Of a stretch of DNA of 64,000 bases, positions 1 to 7,951 are shown piece by piece. The DNA lies in contig MKVQ01000040.1 in NCBI GenBank assembly GCA_001899635.1, forward strand, positions 127,915 through 191,914. The letters are read 5' to 3'. The stretch is from Myxococcales bacterium 68-20. GTDB taxonomy: Bacteria > Myxococcota_A > Polyangia > Polyangiales > Polyangiaceae. Position numbers and translations under genes: made by a program. Numbering within the stretch: the first letter of the stretch is position 1; each line of letters opens with the position of its first letter. Below the pieces are notes generated by a model. It ran no database searches, had not been told where the DNA came from, and saw only the letters and a program-made list of their open reading frames with translations.

Positions 1-933
1 CGCGTCGTCATCCAGAAGGCTGGCGAGATCATTCCACAGGTCGTCGCGGTCGCGGAGCGGAGCCGCCCGCCCGGAAGCGCGCCGTTCGAGATGCCGAGCG
101 CGTGCCCGGCGTGCGGGACACCCGTCGTCAGCCGGCTCCGGGAGGCCGGCAAGCCCGAGCTCGGCGCGGAGGCGACCGTCCGCTGTCCGAACCGCGAGTG
201 CCCCGCGCAGGTCATGGGGCGCATCCTCTATTTCGCGAGCCGTCCGGCGATGGCGATCGACAAGCTGGGCGAGTCGCTCGTCCTGCAGCTCACGCGCACG
301 GGCCTGGTGAAGGACGTCGCCGATCTCTACGACCTCGACGAGGCGAAGCTCACCGGGCTCGAGCGGATGGGGAAGAAGAGCGCCGAGAACGTCCGTGCCG
401 CGATCGAAGGCTCGCGCGAGCGGACGCTCGACCGGCTCATCGGTGGTCTCGGCATCCCCGGAATCGGTCAGGTCGCGGGCCGGCAGCTCGCGGAGGTCGC
501 CGAGACCCTTCCCAACCTCCTCTCCTGGTCGGAGGCGGAAGCGCGGGAGAAGGTCGGTAGCATCCACGGCTTCGGGGCCAAGATGGTCGACGCCGTCGTG
601 GCCTTCCTGAACGACCCCGAAGAGCGACGCGTCCTCGAGAAGCTCCGCGATCGGGGCGTGGGGCGCCCGCAGCCGATCCACGTCGTCGCCGCGTCAGGCC
701 CGCTCGCCGGCAAATCGTTCTGCGTCACCGGTGTGCTCACACGAAAGCGCGAAGAGGTGCACGCGCTGCTCCGGTCCGCGGGGGCGACGGTGCACGACTC
801 GGTGAAGAAGGACACGACCTACCTCGTGGCAGGGGACAAGACCGGCAAGACGAAGCTCGATCAGGCTAGGAAATTCGGCGCGAAGATCGTCTCGGAAGAA
901 GAGATGGACGCGCTCGTGGCCGGCGCCGTGTAG
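1..933 (+). CDS. ligA: NAD-dependent DNA ligase LigA, C-terminal part (5' end outside window)
   Basis: The visible 310 codons are the C-terminal part of an NAD+-dependent DNA ligase, which seals nicks during replication and repair. The reading frame is open from base 1, so the adenylation domain lies upstream of the window. Order seen: end of the OB fold (KAGEIIP, residues 6-12 of the visible part), a Cys4 zinc finger (C35, C38, C62, C67), helix-hairpin-helix repeats with GIPGIG and GFG turns (about 100-200), and a C-terminal BRCT domain beginning PLAGKSFCVTG (about 233-310). The next gene starts 11 bp after the stop, so the two may be co-transcribed. Identification is firm; only the N-terminus is missing. 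Confidence 0.97.
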   Translation, partial: RVVIQKAGEIIPQVVAVAERSRPPGSAPFEMPSACPACGTPVVSRLREAGKPELGAEATVRCPNRECPAQVMGRILYFASRPAMAIDKLGESLVLQLTRTGLVKDVADLYDLDEAKLTGLERMGKKSAENVRAAIEGSRERTLDRLIGGLGIPGIGQVAGRQLAEVAETLPNLLSWSEAEAREKVGSIHGFGAKMVDAVVAFLNDPEERRVLEKLRDRGVGRPQPIHVVAASGPLAGKSFCVTGVLTRKREEVHALLRSAGATVHDSVKKDTTYLVAGDKTGKTKLDQARKFGAKIVSEEEMDALVAGAV

Positions 934-944
934 CATCGCCCGCG

Positions 945-1721
945 ATGGGCGCACTTCTGATCATCGGAGGTATTCTTTTCCTATTCGGTGTGATCGTCAC
1001 GGTGACGAACATCAAGAATTACAAACGACGCCAGCGCATCATCGCGACGCCCACCTCGCCGATCGCGCAGGCACCGGGTAACGGTCTCGTCGAGATCAAG
1101 GGGCGCATCGCGCCGAGCGAGCAGGGCCTCGTGCAGACGCCGTTCAGCGGTCGTCACGCCGTGTGGTGCCGCGTCACGGTGCAGGAGCTCCGTTCGTCGG
1201 GACGCAGCTCCTACTGGCACACGATCCTGACCGAGGTCGATGGTCGCTTGTTCATGGTCGACGACGGCTCGGGTCAGATGGCTCGCGTCATGCCGACGGC
1301 GGCCAACGTGATGCTCGACAAGGTGAGCGTCGCCTCCAGCGGCACGTTCAACGACGCTGCACCTCATCTCGAGGCGTTCCTCCAGTCGCGCGGTCTGAAG
1401 AGCACCTCGTGGATCGGGTTCAACAAGAGCATGCGCTACGAGGAAGAGATCCTCGCGCCGAACGATGCTCTCTACGCGCTCGGTCCGTCCCGCCGAGAGC
1501 CGGGCCCGCCGGTGCACGACGGGTATCGCATGGTCCCGAGCAGCCAGCTCGTGATGTTCCAGGGCGCGGGCCCGGACGGCGAGCTGTTGCTCACGAACAA
1601 GACGGAAGACCAGCTCACCGGCAAGCTCCTCACCGGCTTCGTCGTCGGTCTCGTCCTCACCGGGCTCGGCGTCCTCCTTGGCCTCGGGGGCGTCGCCGCG
1701 GTCATCGTCGAAACCCTCTGA
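945..1721 (+). CDS. GIDE-domain membrane protein
   Basis: A 258-aa predicted inner-membrane protein. A hydrophobic segment at residues 2-22 is followed by a basic KNYKRRQR stop-transfer stretch, a soluble region (about 45-200) and a second hydrophobic segment (about 228-256). The soluble part, with VEIKGRIAP near residue 50 and FSGRHAVWCRVTVQE after it, resembles the GIDE domain of the mitochondrial ubiquitin ligase MUL1/MAPL. No RING finger is present, so ubiquitin-ligase activity is not implied and the bacterial function is unknown. It begins 11 bp after ligA. Family call is from recognisable motifs; the role is not known. Confidence 0.75.
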   Translation: MGALLIIGGILFLFGVIVTVTNIKNYKRRQRIIATPTSPIAQAPGNGLVEIKGRIAPSEQGLVQTPFSGRHAVWCRVTVQELRSSGRSSYWHTILTEVDGRLFMVDDGSGQMARVMPTAANVMLDKVSVASSGTFNDAAPHLEAFLQSRGLKSTSWIGFNKSMRYEEEILAPNDALYALGPSRREPGPPVHDGYRMVPSSQLVMFQGAGPDGELLLTNKTEDQLTGKLLTGFVVGLVLTGLGVLLGLGGVAAVIVETL

Positions 1722-1770
1722 CGCGCGGCTCGGCGAGCCGTTCCGCTAGGGCGTGGCCGCCAGAGACAGA

Positions 1771-1829
1771 AACAGGAGGGCGGGAAGACGGGAAGGATCA
1801 TTGACCAAATCCCTTCCCGCCTTTCTGTT
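1771..1829. terminator. Bidirectional hairpin terminator
   Basis: Bases 1771-1787 pair with 1813-1829 along all 17 positions, two of them G-U, around a 25-nt loop. The hairpin lies between the convergent ends of the GIDE gene and the LuxR-type gene. T-richness after it is modest, so it could also act as a 3' stabiliser. Confidence 0.55.
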
Positions 1830-1867
1830 GAATCTCTCTCGGTTCGCCTAGACGAACGGCATTGGCT

Positions 1868-2527
1868 CTAGGTGCGGACGCGGCCCAGTCGCCCGAGCTC
1901 CCACGTCCTCGCGATCAAGCGGGCTCGGCTCTCGACGTCGGCTTTGTCGAGGACCGCGCTGATGTGCACCTCGACGGTTCGGCGAGCCATGCGGAGATTG
2001 CTCGCGATCTCCTTGTTCGACCAGCCCTCGAGGACGTGGCGGAACACTTCCTTCTGGCGCGAGGTCAGACCCCAGACGCGAGCGGCGTTCTCGAGCGCGC
2101 CGTCGAGCGTCGTTTCGACCGGTGCCTTCGGCTCGACCATCACCAGTGCGTGAAGTCCCCGCTCGGCCACGGCGAAGTTGCGACGCCAGATGCGGACTGC
2201 GCCGAGCGCAGCGACGGTGACCTCTCGGGTCGTCGAGACGTTCGGAGCGCTGATGGCCTGATGAAGCAGCGGTCGAATCGCTTCATTGTGGGATTCGAGG
2301 AGCGATCGACCCCGTTCATTCGCCACGATGATCTGACCATCGCGGGTGAGGACGAAGACGGACGCATCGACGACTTCGAGGAGAGTCCCGAGCAGCGGCA
2401 ACGACAGCGAAAGATCGAGCTCCGGGAGCGCGCCGCTGTCGGAGTGCCCGAGCCAGCCCTGGAGTGCCCCCTCATCGATGACGCCGCTGTCTCGAACCTC
2501 GAATCGACTCGCCTCGTGTCGCTGCAT
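1868..2527 (-). CDS. LuxR/NarL-type HTH transcriptional regulator with PAS-like N-terminus
   Basis: A 219-aa DNA-binding regulator. The C-terminal 70 residues form a GerE/LuxR helix-turn-helix (LTSRQKEVFRHVLEGWSNKEIA followed by RRTVEVHISAVLDKAD). The middle region (about 45-130: LLGTLLEVVDASVFVLTRDGQIIVANERGRSLL) looks like a PAS sensor fold. There is no receiver-domain Asp pocket, so it is unlikely to be a classical two-component response regulator. It is divergent from the FAD monooxygenase that opens the isoprenoid-like cluster, and the 336-bp gap holds palindromic operator-like sites, so local control of that cluster is a reasonable inference. ATG at 2527 is the only good start. Confidence 0.88.
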   Translation of the reverse strand: MQRHEASRFEVRDSGVIDEGALQGWLGHSDSGALPELDLSLSLPLLGTLLEVVDASVFVLTRDGQIIVANERGRSLLESHNEAIRPLLHQAISAPNVSTTREVTVAALGAVRIWRRNFAVAERGLHALVMVEPKAPVETTLDGALENAARVWGLTSRQKEVFRHVLEGWSNKEIASNLRMARRTVEVHISAVLDKADVESRARLIARTWELGRLGRVRT

Positions 2528-2766
2528 CTCAACCTCTGCGGCCCCCGAGCCCGAAGCGAGCCGAAGCCCCCTCCGTGGGTGCCTACGGCGTGAGCCTCTT
2601 TTTCGAGGGTCAGCGCACCCGGCGGCGAGTGCTCAAGTTAACCCCCCCCTTTGCTCGCAAGTGGCGTGCCGCCGTCAGAGTCGCGCCGCTTTCCGTCCCA
2701 ACAAGGCATCTCAGAGTGAATTCGAAGGGAATTCTTGGGAAATCCAAACGAATCGCGATCATCTTC

Positions 2767-2788
2767 AAATGCGATCGCGATCGCATTT
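2767..2788. promoter_or_regulatory. Perfect 22-bp palindrome, candidate operator
   Basis: AAATGCGATCG is followed directly by its exact reverse complement. It lies about 76 bp upstream of the first possible start codon of the monooxygenase and shares the AATGCGAT word with the next site at 2795-2810. Dyad symmetry of this length suits a dimeric regulator, possibly the adjacent LuxR-type protein. Confidence 0.55.
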
Positions 2789-2794
2789 CGAGCT

Positions 2795-2810
2795 GAATGC
2801 GATCTCATTC
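2795..2810. promoter_or_regulatory. Second operator-like inverted repeat
   Basis: GAATGCGA faces TCTCATTC, a 16-bp palindrome with one mismatched pair. It starts 6 bp after the 22-bp palindrome and shares its AATGCGAT half-site, as expected for a pair of sites bound by one regulator. Confidence 0.4.
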
Positions 2811-2863
2811 CATGAAGCCAATCGCGAATCGGCAAACAACGAAATTTCGCTGTACAGGCCCTC

Positions 2864-4081
2864 TTGTCAGTGACAGAACGTGGTCGAGAGCCGCATTGCG
2901 GCTCAAACATGGGGGCGAGCACGGTGGACAGCACACGTGCCGGGCGTATCGGTATCGTGGGGGGTGGGATCGCTGGACTCACGGCGGCGATCGCGCTTGC
3001 TCGCGACGAGCGGTTCGAGGTCGTCGTCTACGAGAAGGCGCCGGAAGCTCGCGGGCGAGGAGCAGCGCTCCTCGTCTGGTCGAACGCCATCACCGCGCTC
3101 TCGAGCATCGGCCTGGCCGACGAGGTGAAGAACGCCGCTGCTGCGCTCGACGTCACGGAGGTGAGGAGCGCCGGCGGGGAGCTGCTCAGCAGCCTTCCCA
3201 TCGGCACGTGGAGCGAGCGGTTCGGCGCGCCGACGGTCGTCATTCGCCGTCCTGTTCTCCTCGACATCCTCGGCGCTGCACTTCCTCGAGCCACCGTGAA
3301 GATCGGCGCCTCGCTCCGCTCGTTCACCCCCGGGGCTCGTGGCGTGCGTCTGTGTTTCGAGGACGGGTCGATGGACGACGTCGACGCGCTGATCGGCGCC
3401 GACGGGCTGCACTCGAGCGTGCGCCGTCAGCTCCTCGGCGACGAGCCGACGCGCGCAGGCGGCTACGACGCGTGGGTCGGGATCACGCCAAACCGGCCGG
3501 AAGGGCTCCGCACGGGCGTGGCGACCGCCACGGTCGGGAACGGCCCTCGATTCTGGACGGCGGTCCTGCGCGATGGGTCGGTGTTCTGGTACGCGACGCT
3601 GAATCGTCGCGGCCGCCCGCCCATCAGACGTCGCGAAGAGCTCTACGAGGTGTTCCGCGATTGGCCCGCGCCGATCGCCGAGCTCATCGCGTCGACGCCG
3701 GACACCGAGCTGATTCGAACGCAGATCCGAGACCGTCTTCCCGTCGACCAGTGGGGCGCTGGCCCCGTCACGCTCCTCGGTGACGCCGCGCATCCGTCCA
3801 CTCCCGATCTCGGACAGGGCGCATGCCAGGCGATCGAGAGCGCGATCGTCCTCGGTGAATGCGTGCGCGGCAGCGCGCAGATCGAAGGCGGCTTCCGGGA
3901 GTACGAGCAGCGAAGGATGCCGAGGACGGCGGCCATCAGTCGGCTCTGTTGGATGACGGCTTCGAACAGCACGATCGAGGGGCCCTTGGTGTGCCGCCTG
4001 CGGGACGTCGCCATCCGCGTCGGGCTCGAGTCGATCGCGCGCTCGTCGCTCCAATGGATCCTTGCAGGGCACGCGCAATGA
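2864..4081 (+). CDS. FAD-dependent monooxygenase (aromatic hydroxylase/zeaxanthin epoxidase-like)
   Basis: A flavoprotein monooxygenase of up to 405 aa. Motifs: GGGIAG FAD-binding loop (residues 33-38), DALIGADGLHSSVR (DG motif), and LLGDAAHPSTPDLGQG (GD motif near 305-320). The family uses NAD(P)H and O2 to hydroxylate or epoxidise aromatic or isoprenoid substrates. The start is uncertain: TTG 2864 and GTG 2870 give the longest forms, but ATG 2909 leaves only about 10 residues before the FAD motif and fits the family better. A 17-bp palindrome (2888-2904) lies just before ATG 2909. The stop overlaps the polyprenyl synthase start by 4 bp, suggesting an isoprenoid substrate. A paralogue lies at 52874-54082. 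Confidence 0.9.
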   Translation: MSVTERGREPHCGSNMGASTVDSTRAGRIGIVGGGIAGLTAAIALARDERFEVVVYEKAPEARGRGAALLVWSNAITALSSIGLADEVKNAAAALDVTEVRSAGGELLSSLPIGTWSERFGAPTVVIRRPVLLDILGAALPRATVKIGASLRSFTPGARGVRLCFEDGSMDDVDALIGADGLHSSVRRQLLGDEPTRAGGYDAWVGITPNRPEGLRTGVATATVGNGPRFWTAVLRDGSVFWYATLNRRGRPPIRRREELYEVFRDWPAPIAELIASTPDTELIRTQIRDRLPVDQWGAGPVTLLGDAAHPSTPDLGQGACQAIESAIVLGECVRGSAQIEGGFREYEQRRMPRTAAISRLCWMTASNSTIEGPLVCRLRDVAIRVGLESIARSSLQWILAGHAQ

Positions 4082-5271
4082 CGGCTGCGCCGGCGATCAC
4101 TGCCAGTCGCGTGGACGTACGAGGGTACCTCCGCGATTGCCGTACGCTCGCCGTCGAGGAGATCCAGCGCTTCGTTCCTCGCGATACCGCGCTCGGTCCC
4201 GTCCTCTACGATCTCGTCCTCGACTATCCGCTGCGCGACGCCAAGGGCCTCCGGCCCGCGCTCTGTCTCGCGGCATGCCGTGCTCTCGGGGGTGCGGAGT
4301 CTGCGGCGCTTCCCACGGCGGCGGTGATCGAGCTCTATCACAACGCGTTCCTCGTCCACGACGACATCGAAGACGGATCCGAGCGACGTCGCGACTCGCC
4401 CACGCTGCATCGCGAGCACGGCGTCGCGATCGCGATCAACGTCGGCGACGCGATGCTCGCGCTCGCCCTCGAGCCGCTCCTCGACAACACGCGGCTCATC
4501 GGGCTCGGGAAATCGCTCCGCATCCTCCAGGTCGTCGCGCAGATGGCGCGGGAGACGGCGGAAGGGCAGGCGATGGAGCTCGACTGGGTCCGTCATCCGA
4601 CGAGGGACGTCACCGATGACGACTACCGGCAGATGGTCGTCAAGAAGACGGGCTGGTACAGCTTCATCGCGCCGGTGACGCTCGGCGCGATCATCGCGGG
4701 CGCGACGAGCGAGCAGATCGCGACGCTCCACCGATTCGCCGAAGAGCTCGGCATCGCCTTCCAGATTCGCGACGACGTCCTGAACCTCGAAGGCGACGAG
4801 GTCCGCTACGGGAAAGAGAGCTGCGGCGATCTCTGGGAGGGCAAGCGGACGCTGATGCTCCTCCACATGATGCGGTCGGTGTCGCCGGAAGACCGACGCG
4901 AGGTGACGCGCATTCTGGCGGCGCCGCGTCCCGAAGGAGCGTCGAGCTCGACCCTCGACGTCGTCGACGTGTCGCTCCTGGCGAAGCTCGAGGCGGAGGG
5001 CCATCTGACGGAGCAGGGACGGCGTCGGCTGGAGCGTCATCTGCATGAGAGAGACGCTTCGCACGTGGTCACCAAAACGGCGGCCGACGTGGAGTTCTTG
5101 TTCCAGCGGATCCAGGCGAACGGCAGCCTCGCGCACGCGAACCGTGTCGCTCGCGAGCATGCGCAGCGCGCGCGCAGCATTCTCGATTCCGCCGATGCGT
5201 GGCTCGCACGCTCGGTACATCGAGACCTGCTCTACGCGCTCGTGGATTTCACCATCGGTCGTGAGACCTGA
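4078..5271 (+). CDS. Polyprenyl (geranylgeranyl/farnesyl-type) diphosphate synthase
   Basis: A 397-aa trans-isoprenyl diphosphate synthase joining isopentenyl diphosphate to allylic diphosphates. Visible motifs: KGLRP (56-60), first Asp-rich motif DDIED (95-99) followed by GSERRR, GQAMELDW (163-170), KKTGW (189-193) and second motif QIRDDVLNLEGDE (232-236 core). The second motif is DDxxN rather than the usual DDxxD, as in some fungal and animal GGPP synthases. ATG 4078 overlaps the preceding stop (ATGA). About 50-80 residues after the catalytic core form a helical extension beyond the usual ~300-aa length. Product chain length cannot be read from sequence. Confidence 0.93.
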   Translation: MTAAPAITASRVDVRGYLRDCRTLAVEEIQRFVPRDTALGPVLYDLVLDYPLRDAKGLRPALCLAACRALGGAESAALPTAAVIELYHNAFLVHDDIEDGSERRRDSPTLHREHGVAIAINVGDAMLALALEPLLDNTRLIGLGKSLRILQVVAQMARETAEGQAMELDWVRHPTRDVTDDDYRQMVVKKTGWYSFIAPVTLGAIIAGATSEQIATLHRFAEELGIAFQIRDDVLNLEGDEVRYGKESCGDLWEGKRTLMLLHMMRSVSPEDRREVTRILAAPRPEGASSSTLDVVDVSLLAKLEAEGHLTEQGRRRLERHLHERDASHVVTKTAADVEFLFQRIQANGSLAHANRVAREHAQRARSILDSADAWLARSVHRDLLYALVDFTIGRET

Positions 5272-5305
5272 ATCGGAGGTTAGCGCTCCGATCTTGCGCA
5301 GGGGT

Positions 5306-5384
5306 GGGGCTTCGGCCCGTGTCGAACTTGGGGCTCGCGCCCCAACCACCCGCAGAGGAGGGCCTTCGGCCCGTATCGAAATTG
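5306..5384 (+). repeat. Direct repeat pair with UUCG-type hairpins
   Basis: Two 25-nt copies (5306-5330 and 5360-5384) differ at three positions. Each contains a GGGC-TTCG-GCCC-like hairpin, and a third hairpin (TTGGGGC/GCCCCAA, 5328-5345) lies between them. The block fills the only sizeable gap in the isoprenoid-like cluster and ends 9 bp before the next start codon, so as RNA it would be three stacked hairpins ahead of a ribosome binding site. Confidence 0.7.
5327..5355 (-). repeat. Dispersed GC-hairpin repeat, copy A
   Basis: On the minus strand this reads CTGCGGGTGGTTGGGGCG then CGAGCCCCAAG. It matches copies at 15855, 17841 and 31645 and contains a 7-bp stem (TTGGGGC/GCCCCAA) with a 4-nt loop. 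Confidence 0.65.
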
Positions 5385-5393
5385 AGGGGAAGA

Positions 5394-6107
5394 ATGAGCA
5401 AGAAGGAATCCGAGTCGCGCGGCAAAGACGAGGCCCAGACCCTCGACGATCTCCGGAAGCTGTCCATCACCGCCGCCCACGAGCTCCTCTCTGGCTTCGA
5501 TCGTCTGAAGCAGCTCCGTGATGACTGGGAGGGCTCGGACGTGAATGGTCGGGTGGACGAGTCGCAGAAGCGTCGCGAGCGCGCCAAGGCTCTCGCCTAC
5601 GAGCTCGCTCGCCACGAGATCAAGCACGCGGAGAAGATCCTCAGCCTGAGCCACGCACAAGCGGACCTGCTCTTCGAGCACGCGCGCAGCCTCGTCCGGC
5701 GGATGCGTTACGGGGACAGTCCGTCGCCCGCCGTCGTCGAGCTCCGCGCCGCGACGTCCGAGCCGAGCGAGCCTGCGGTGGGGAGCCTCGGCATCAGGAA
5801 TCCCTTCGACACGAACGCCGATCCTCGCTTTCACCTCGGACCGTTTTCGACGCAGAGCGGAGACGAGGTCGCAGGGCTGAAGGTGAAGCTCTCGTGCGAC
5901 CCGTCGTGTGTTCCGCCTCACGGGGACGCGGAGGTCATGCTCGAGGTGGACATCGAAGGAGCGGAGGGATGCGCCCCGGGTGTCTACTTCGCCGAGCTCA
6001 CGGTGTTCCTCGTCGGTGTCGTCGAGCAGCGCGTGGCACGACGGCTCCTTCGCCTTCGGATCGGCAAGACGCGAGAAGGAGAGCGGAACGAACGTGGCGG
6101 ACGTTGA
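5394..6107 (+). CDS. Unrecognised cluster protein, helical N-terminus and beta-rich C-terminus
   Basis: A 237-aa soluble protein with no signal peptide or membrane segment. Residues 1-110 are charged and helical (SKKESESRGKDEAQ, then HEIKHAEKILSLSHAQADLLFEHA). Residues 130-230 look like a beta-sandwich (NPFDTNADPRF, LSCDPSCVPPHGDAEVML, GVYFAELTVFLVG) with three Cys. ATG 5394 is chosen because GAGGGGA lies just upstream; an in-frame GTG at 5304 would read through the repeat block. The gene overlaps the next by 14 bp. I do not recognise the family. Its conserved position between the prenyl synthase and lipocalin genes suggests a structural or partner role. Confidence 0.75.
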   Translation: MSKKESESRGKDEAQTLDDLRKLSITAAHELLSGFDRLKQLRDDWEGSDVNGRVDESQKRRERAKALAYELARHEIKHAEKILSLSHAQADLLFEHARSLVRRMRYGDSPSPAVVELRAATSEPSEPAVGSLGIRNPFDTNADPRFHLGPFSTQSGDEVAGLKVKLSCDPSCVPPHGDAEVMLEVDIEGAEGCAPGVYFAELTVFLVGVVEQRVARRLLRLRIGKTREGERNERGGR

Positions 6108-6510
6108 CGATGATCTGCTCGCGCTCCTCGAGCTGATCGGGACCGAGCCCGAGGACGAGCTCACCCGCGTCCTCTGGCAGGCGCATCTGCTCCTCGCCAA
6201 ACATCCCGTCGCGGCGCGGGCAGCGTTCCGTGCCCTCGCGGCTCAGGGCAGGTGCTTCGCCGAGACGAACGAGGGCGCGCAGTGGAAGGAGCGCCTCGCG
6301 GGCTCGGAGCTGATCCAGCGAGGCCGCTCCGTCTGGGAGCTGGCGACGCTCGGCATGCTCGACGAGTCACCGCGTGTCCTGCCGGCTCAGTTCGTCGACA
6401 TGCTCTCGTACGCCGCGGGCCTCGCGGATCTCGAGCCCGTGCTCGCGCGAGCAGCGGAGCCGCCGCGCATCGGGGAGGACGTCGACCTCATCGAGTCGGA
6501 GTCGCGATGA
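6094..6510 (+). CDS. Small unrecognised acidic helical protein
   Basis: A 138-aa soluble acidic protein, mostly predicted helix (DDDLLALLELIGTEPEDELT, QAHLLLAKHPVAARAAFRAL). GTG 6094 is chosen because AAGGAGAG lies about 10 nt upstream; the start lies inside the end of the preceding gene and the stop overlaps the next start (ATGA). No signal, transmembrane segment or catalytic motif. The alternating helices recall TPR-like packing, but no repeat consensus is clear. Function unknown; tight coupling says it belongs to the cluster. Confidence 0.7.
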   Translation: MADVDDDLLALLELIGTEPEDELTRVLWQAHLLLAKHPVAARAAFRALAAQGRCFAETNEGAQWKERLAGSELIQRGRSVWELATLGMLDESPRVLPAQFVDMLSYAAGLADLEPVLARAAEPPRIGEDVDLIESESR

Positions 6511-6869
6511 CCTCCGAGGTCCGCCGCGTGCGTGCACGATTCGCGGACGACAATCCGCTCCTCTACCTCTCGCTGGGGCTCCTCTCGTCGTTCGATACGC
6601 TCGAACGCCTCCTTGCGGCCCATGCACCGGAACGATCGCGACCGGGGCCGGCACCGGCACCGGCACCGGCACCGGCACCGGCACCGGCGCCCATCAAAGG
6701 CTCGGACGTTGAGATGGAGGCCGTTCACTTCGTCCTGGGGCTCATCGCCCTCCGTGCCCGCATCGGGGCGCGACTCGGCGAGACCGCCGCGCCGGCGAGT
6801 GCACCGAGTCCGACGACCGCGCCGTCCGGAGGTGGTCTCGAAGAAGGGAGCGAATCGTTGTGGCGATGA
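6507..6869 (+). CDS. Small unrecognised protein with Ala-Pro hinge encoded by a hexanucleotide repeat
   Basis: A 120-aa protein in which two hydrophobic helical blocks (about 17-41, NPLLYLSLGLLSSFDTLERLL, and about 68-92, EMEAVHFVLGLIALRARIG) are joined by a (Pro-Ala)n linker encoded by a perfect GCACCG tandem repeat. It starts inside the ATGA overlap with the preceding gene and overlaps the following one by 10 bp. The similar helical blocks (LYLSLGLLSS and VHFVLGLIAL) suggest an internal duplication or a helical hairpin that might associate with membranes. Family not recognised. Confidence 0.65.
   Translation: MTSEVRRVRARFADDNPLLYLSLGLLSSFDTLERLLAAHAPERSRPGPAPAPAPAPAPAPAPIKGSDVEMEAVHFVLGLIALRARIGARLGETAAPASAPSPTTAPSGGGLEEGSESLWR
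6651..6686 (+). repeat. (GCACCG)6 microsatellite in coding sequence
   Basis: Six perfect tandem GCACCG units with imperfect flanking units, encoding alternating Ala and Pro. The unit length is a multiple of three, so slippage would change linker length without a frameshift. Confidence 0.9.
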
Positions 6870-7951
6870 TGACGACCGGGCGCGCTCCTGTCCCGCTTGT
6901 GCCTCTGGACGCACGGGCCGTCGGGATGAGCGTCGCGCGGACGAACTTCATGCGCCGTCCGGCATCCGAGCCGGCGCGAGTCGGTCATCGGGAGTGGCTG
7001 CATTTCTCGATCGGCGGGCCGGACCTCACGTTGCTCGTGAACATGAGCGTCGTCGACGACCAGCGGCCGTCGGTCCCGCGCGGCTGCGAGCGTGGGCGGG
7101 TCCTCGTCCTCGTTCGCGATTCCGGGGGCTGGGGCGGCGGCGCGGACGAGGTCGGCGCCGCGGAGCTCGAGGTCCACGGTGGTCGCGTCTTCGTGGCGCT
7201 CGCCGAGAGCAGCGTCGATCTCGTCGCCGGCGTCTTCGTGGTGAAGGTGCGGCTCCGGGATCGCCCGATCGCCTTCGAGCTCGAGCTCCGTCCGCGGGCG
7301 TTTCCGTCGATGGCGAGCAACGTCGCCATCGGTCCAGGCGAGGAGCCGATCAACTGGGTCGTCGTCCCGGACCTCAGCGCCGACGGCTGGCTCGAGATCG
7401 CCGGAGCGCGCCGCCAGATCCGGGGCGCGCCGGCCTACCACGATCACAACTGGGGATACTTCAGCCATCGCGACTTCGCGTGGCAGTGGGGCCATGCGCT
7501 CCCCGACGACGGAGCGAGCCCGTTCAGCGCCGTGTTCGCGCGTCTCCTCAACGGCGCCCAGACGGAGACGTACATGCAGTCGCTCCTCTTGTGGCGTGAC
7601 GGCCGGCAGTACCGCGTGTTCCGCGAGGACGAGGTCGAGGTGAGCGCGGAAGGGCTTCTGCGGAAGGACGACTTCTTCACCGTGCCGCGGACGGCGAGGC
7701 TGCTCACTGGAGGGACCGCGGCCGACATCCCGAAGCGTCTCCGGATCGAGGCGAAGGGAAGGGGCGATGCGGTCTCGGCATGTTTCGAGGCGATCGACGC
7801 CGCGCGGATCGCGGTCCCGAACGAGCACGACCTCGGCACGACGCTGATCCACGAGGTCGTCGGTGTCTTCGAGCTTCGCGGCGTCGTGAGAGGTGAGCCC
7901 GTCGCGCTCGGCGGGCATGCGGTCTTCGAGTACCTGGGGCGGGGCGCATGA
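6860..7951 (+). CDS. CrtC/AttH-type lipocalin-fold protein (possible terpenoid hydratase/cyclase)
   Basis: A protein of about 363 aa related to carotenoid 1,2-hydratase CrtC and the AttH family, a double lipocalin-like fold. The diagnostic motif AYHDHNWGYF is at residues 192-201. Characterised relatives hydrate carotenoid double bonds (CrtC) or catalyse pericyclic/cyclisation steps in fungi (decalin-forming Diels-Alderases). No signal peptide is seen. Starts at GTG 6860 or ATG 6866/6869 are possible; GAAGGGA lies about 10 nt upstream of GTG 6860. Its stop overlaps the SCP2 gene (ATGA). Placement after a GGPP-type synthase makes an isoprenoid substrate likely; the exact reaction is unknown. 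Confidence 0.8.
   Translation: MAMMTTGRAPVPLVPLDARAVGMSVARTNFMRRPASEPARVGHREWLHFSIGGPDLTLLVNMSVVDDQRPSVPRGCERGRVLVLVRDSGGWGGGADEVGAAELEVHGGRVFVALAESSVDLVAGVFVVKVRLRDRPIAFELELRPRAFPSMASNVAIGPGEEPINWVVVPDLSADGWLEIAGARRQIRGAPAYHDHNWGYFSHRDFAWQWGHALPDDGASPFSAVFARLLNGAQTETYMQSLLLWRDGRQYRVFREDEVEVSAEGLLRKDDFFTVPRTARLLTGGTAADIPKRLRIEAKGRGDAVSACFEAIDAARIAVPNEHDLGTTLIHEVVGVFELRGVVRGEPVALGGHAVFEYLGRGA

Larger units (their letters stand above)
2528..2863. promoter_or_regulatory. Divergent regulatory region between LuxR gene and isoprenoid-like cluster
   Basis: A 336-bp non-coding stretch clearly less GC-rich than its surroundings. It contains a perfect 22-bp palindrome (2767-2788), a related imperfect one (2795-2810), repeated GCGATC/AATGCGAT words and two GAATTC sites (near 2719 and 2730). 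No convincing protein frame was found. It is the probable promoter/operator region for both flanking genes. Confidence 0.6.

Noticed and set aside
3643-5349. 568-codon minus-strand open frame opposite the prenyl synthase
   Set aside because: Antisense shadow of two genes with clear catalytic motifs.
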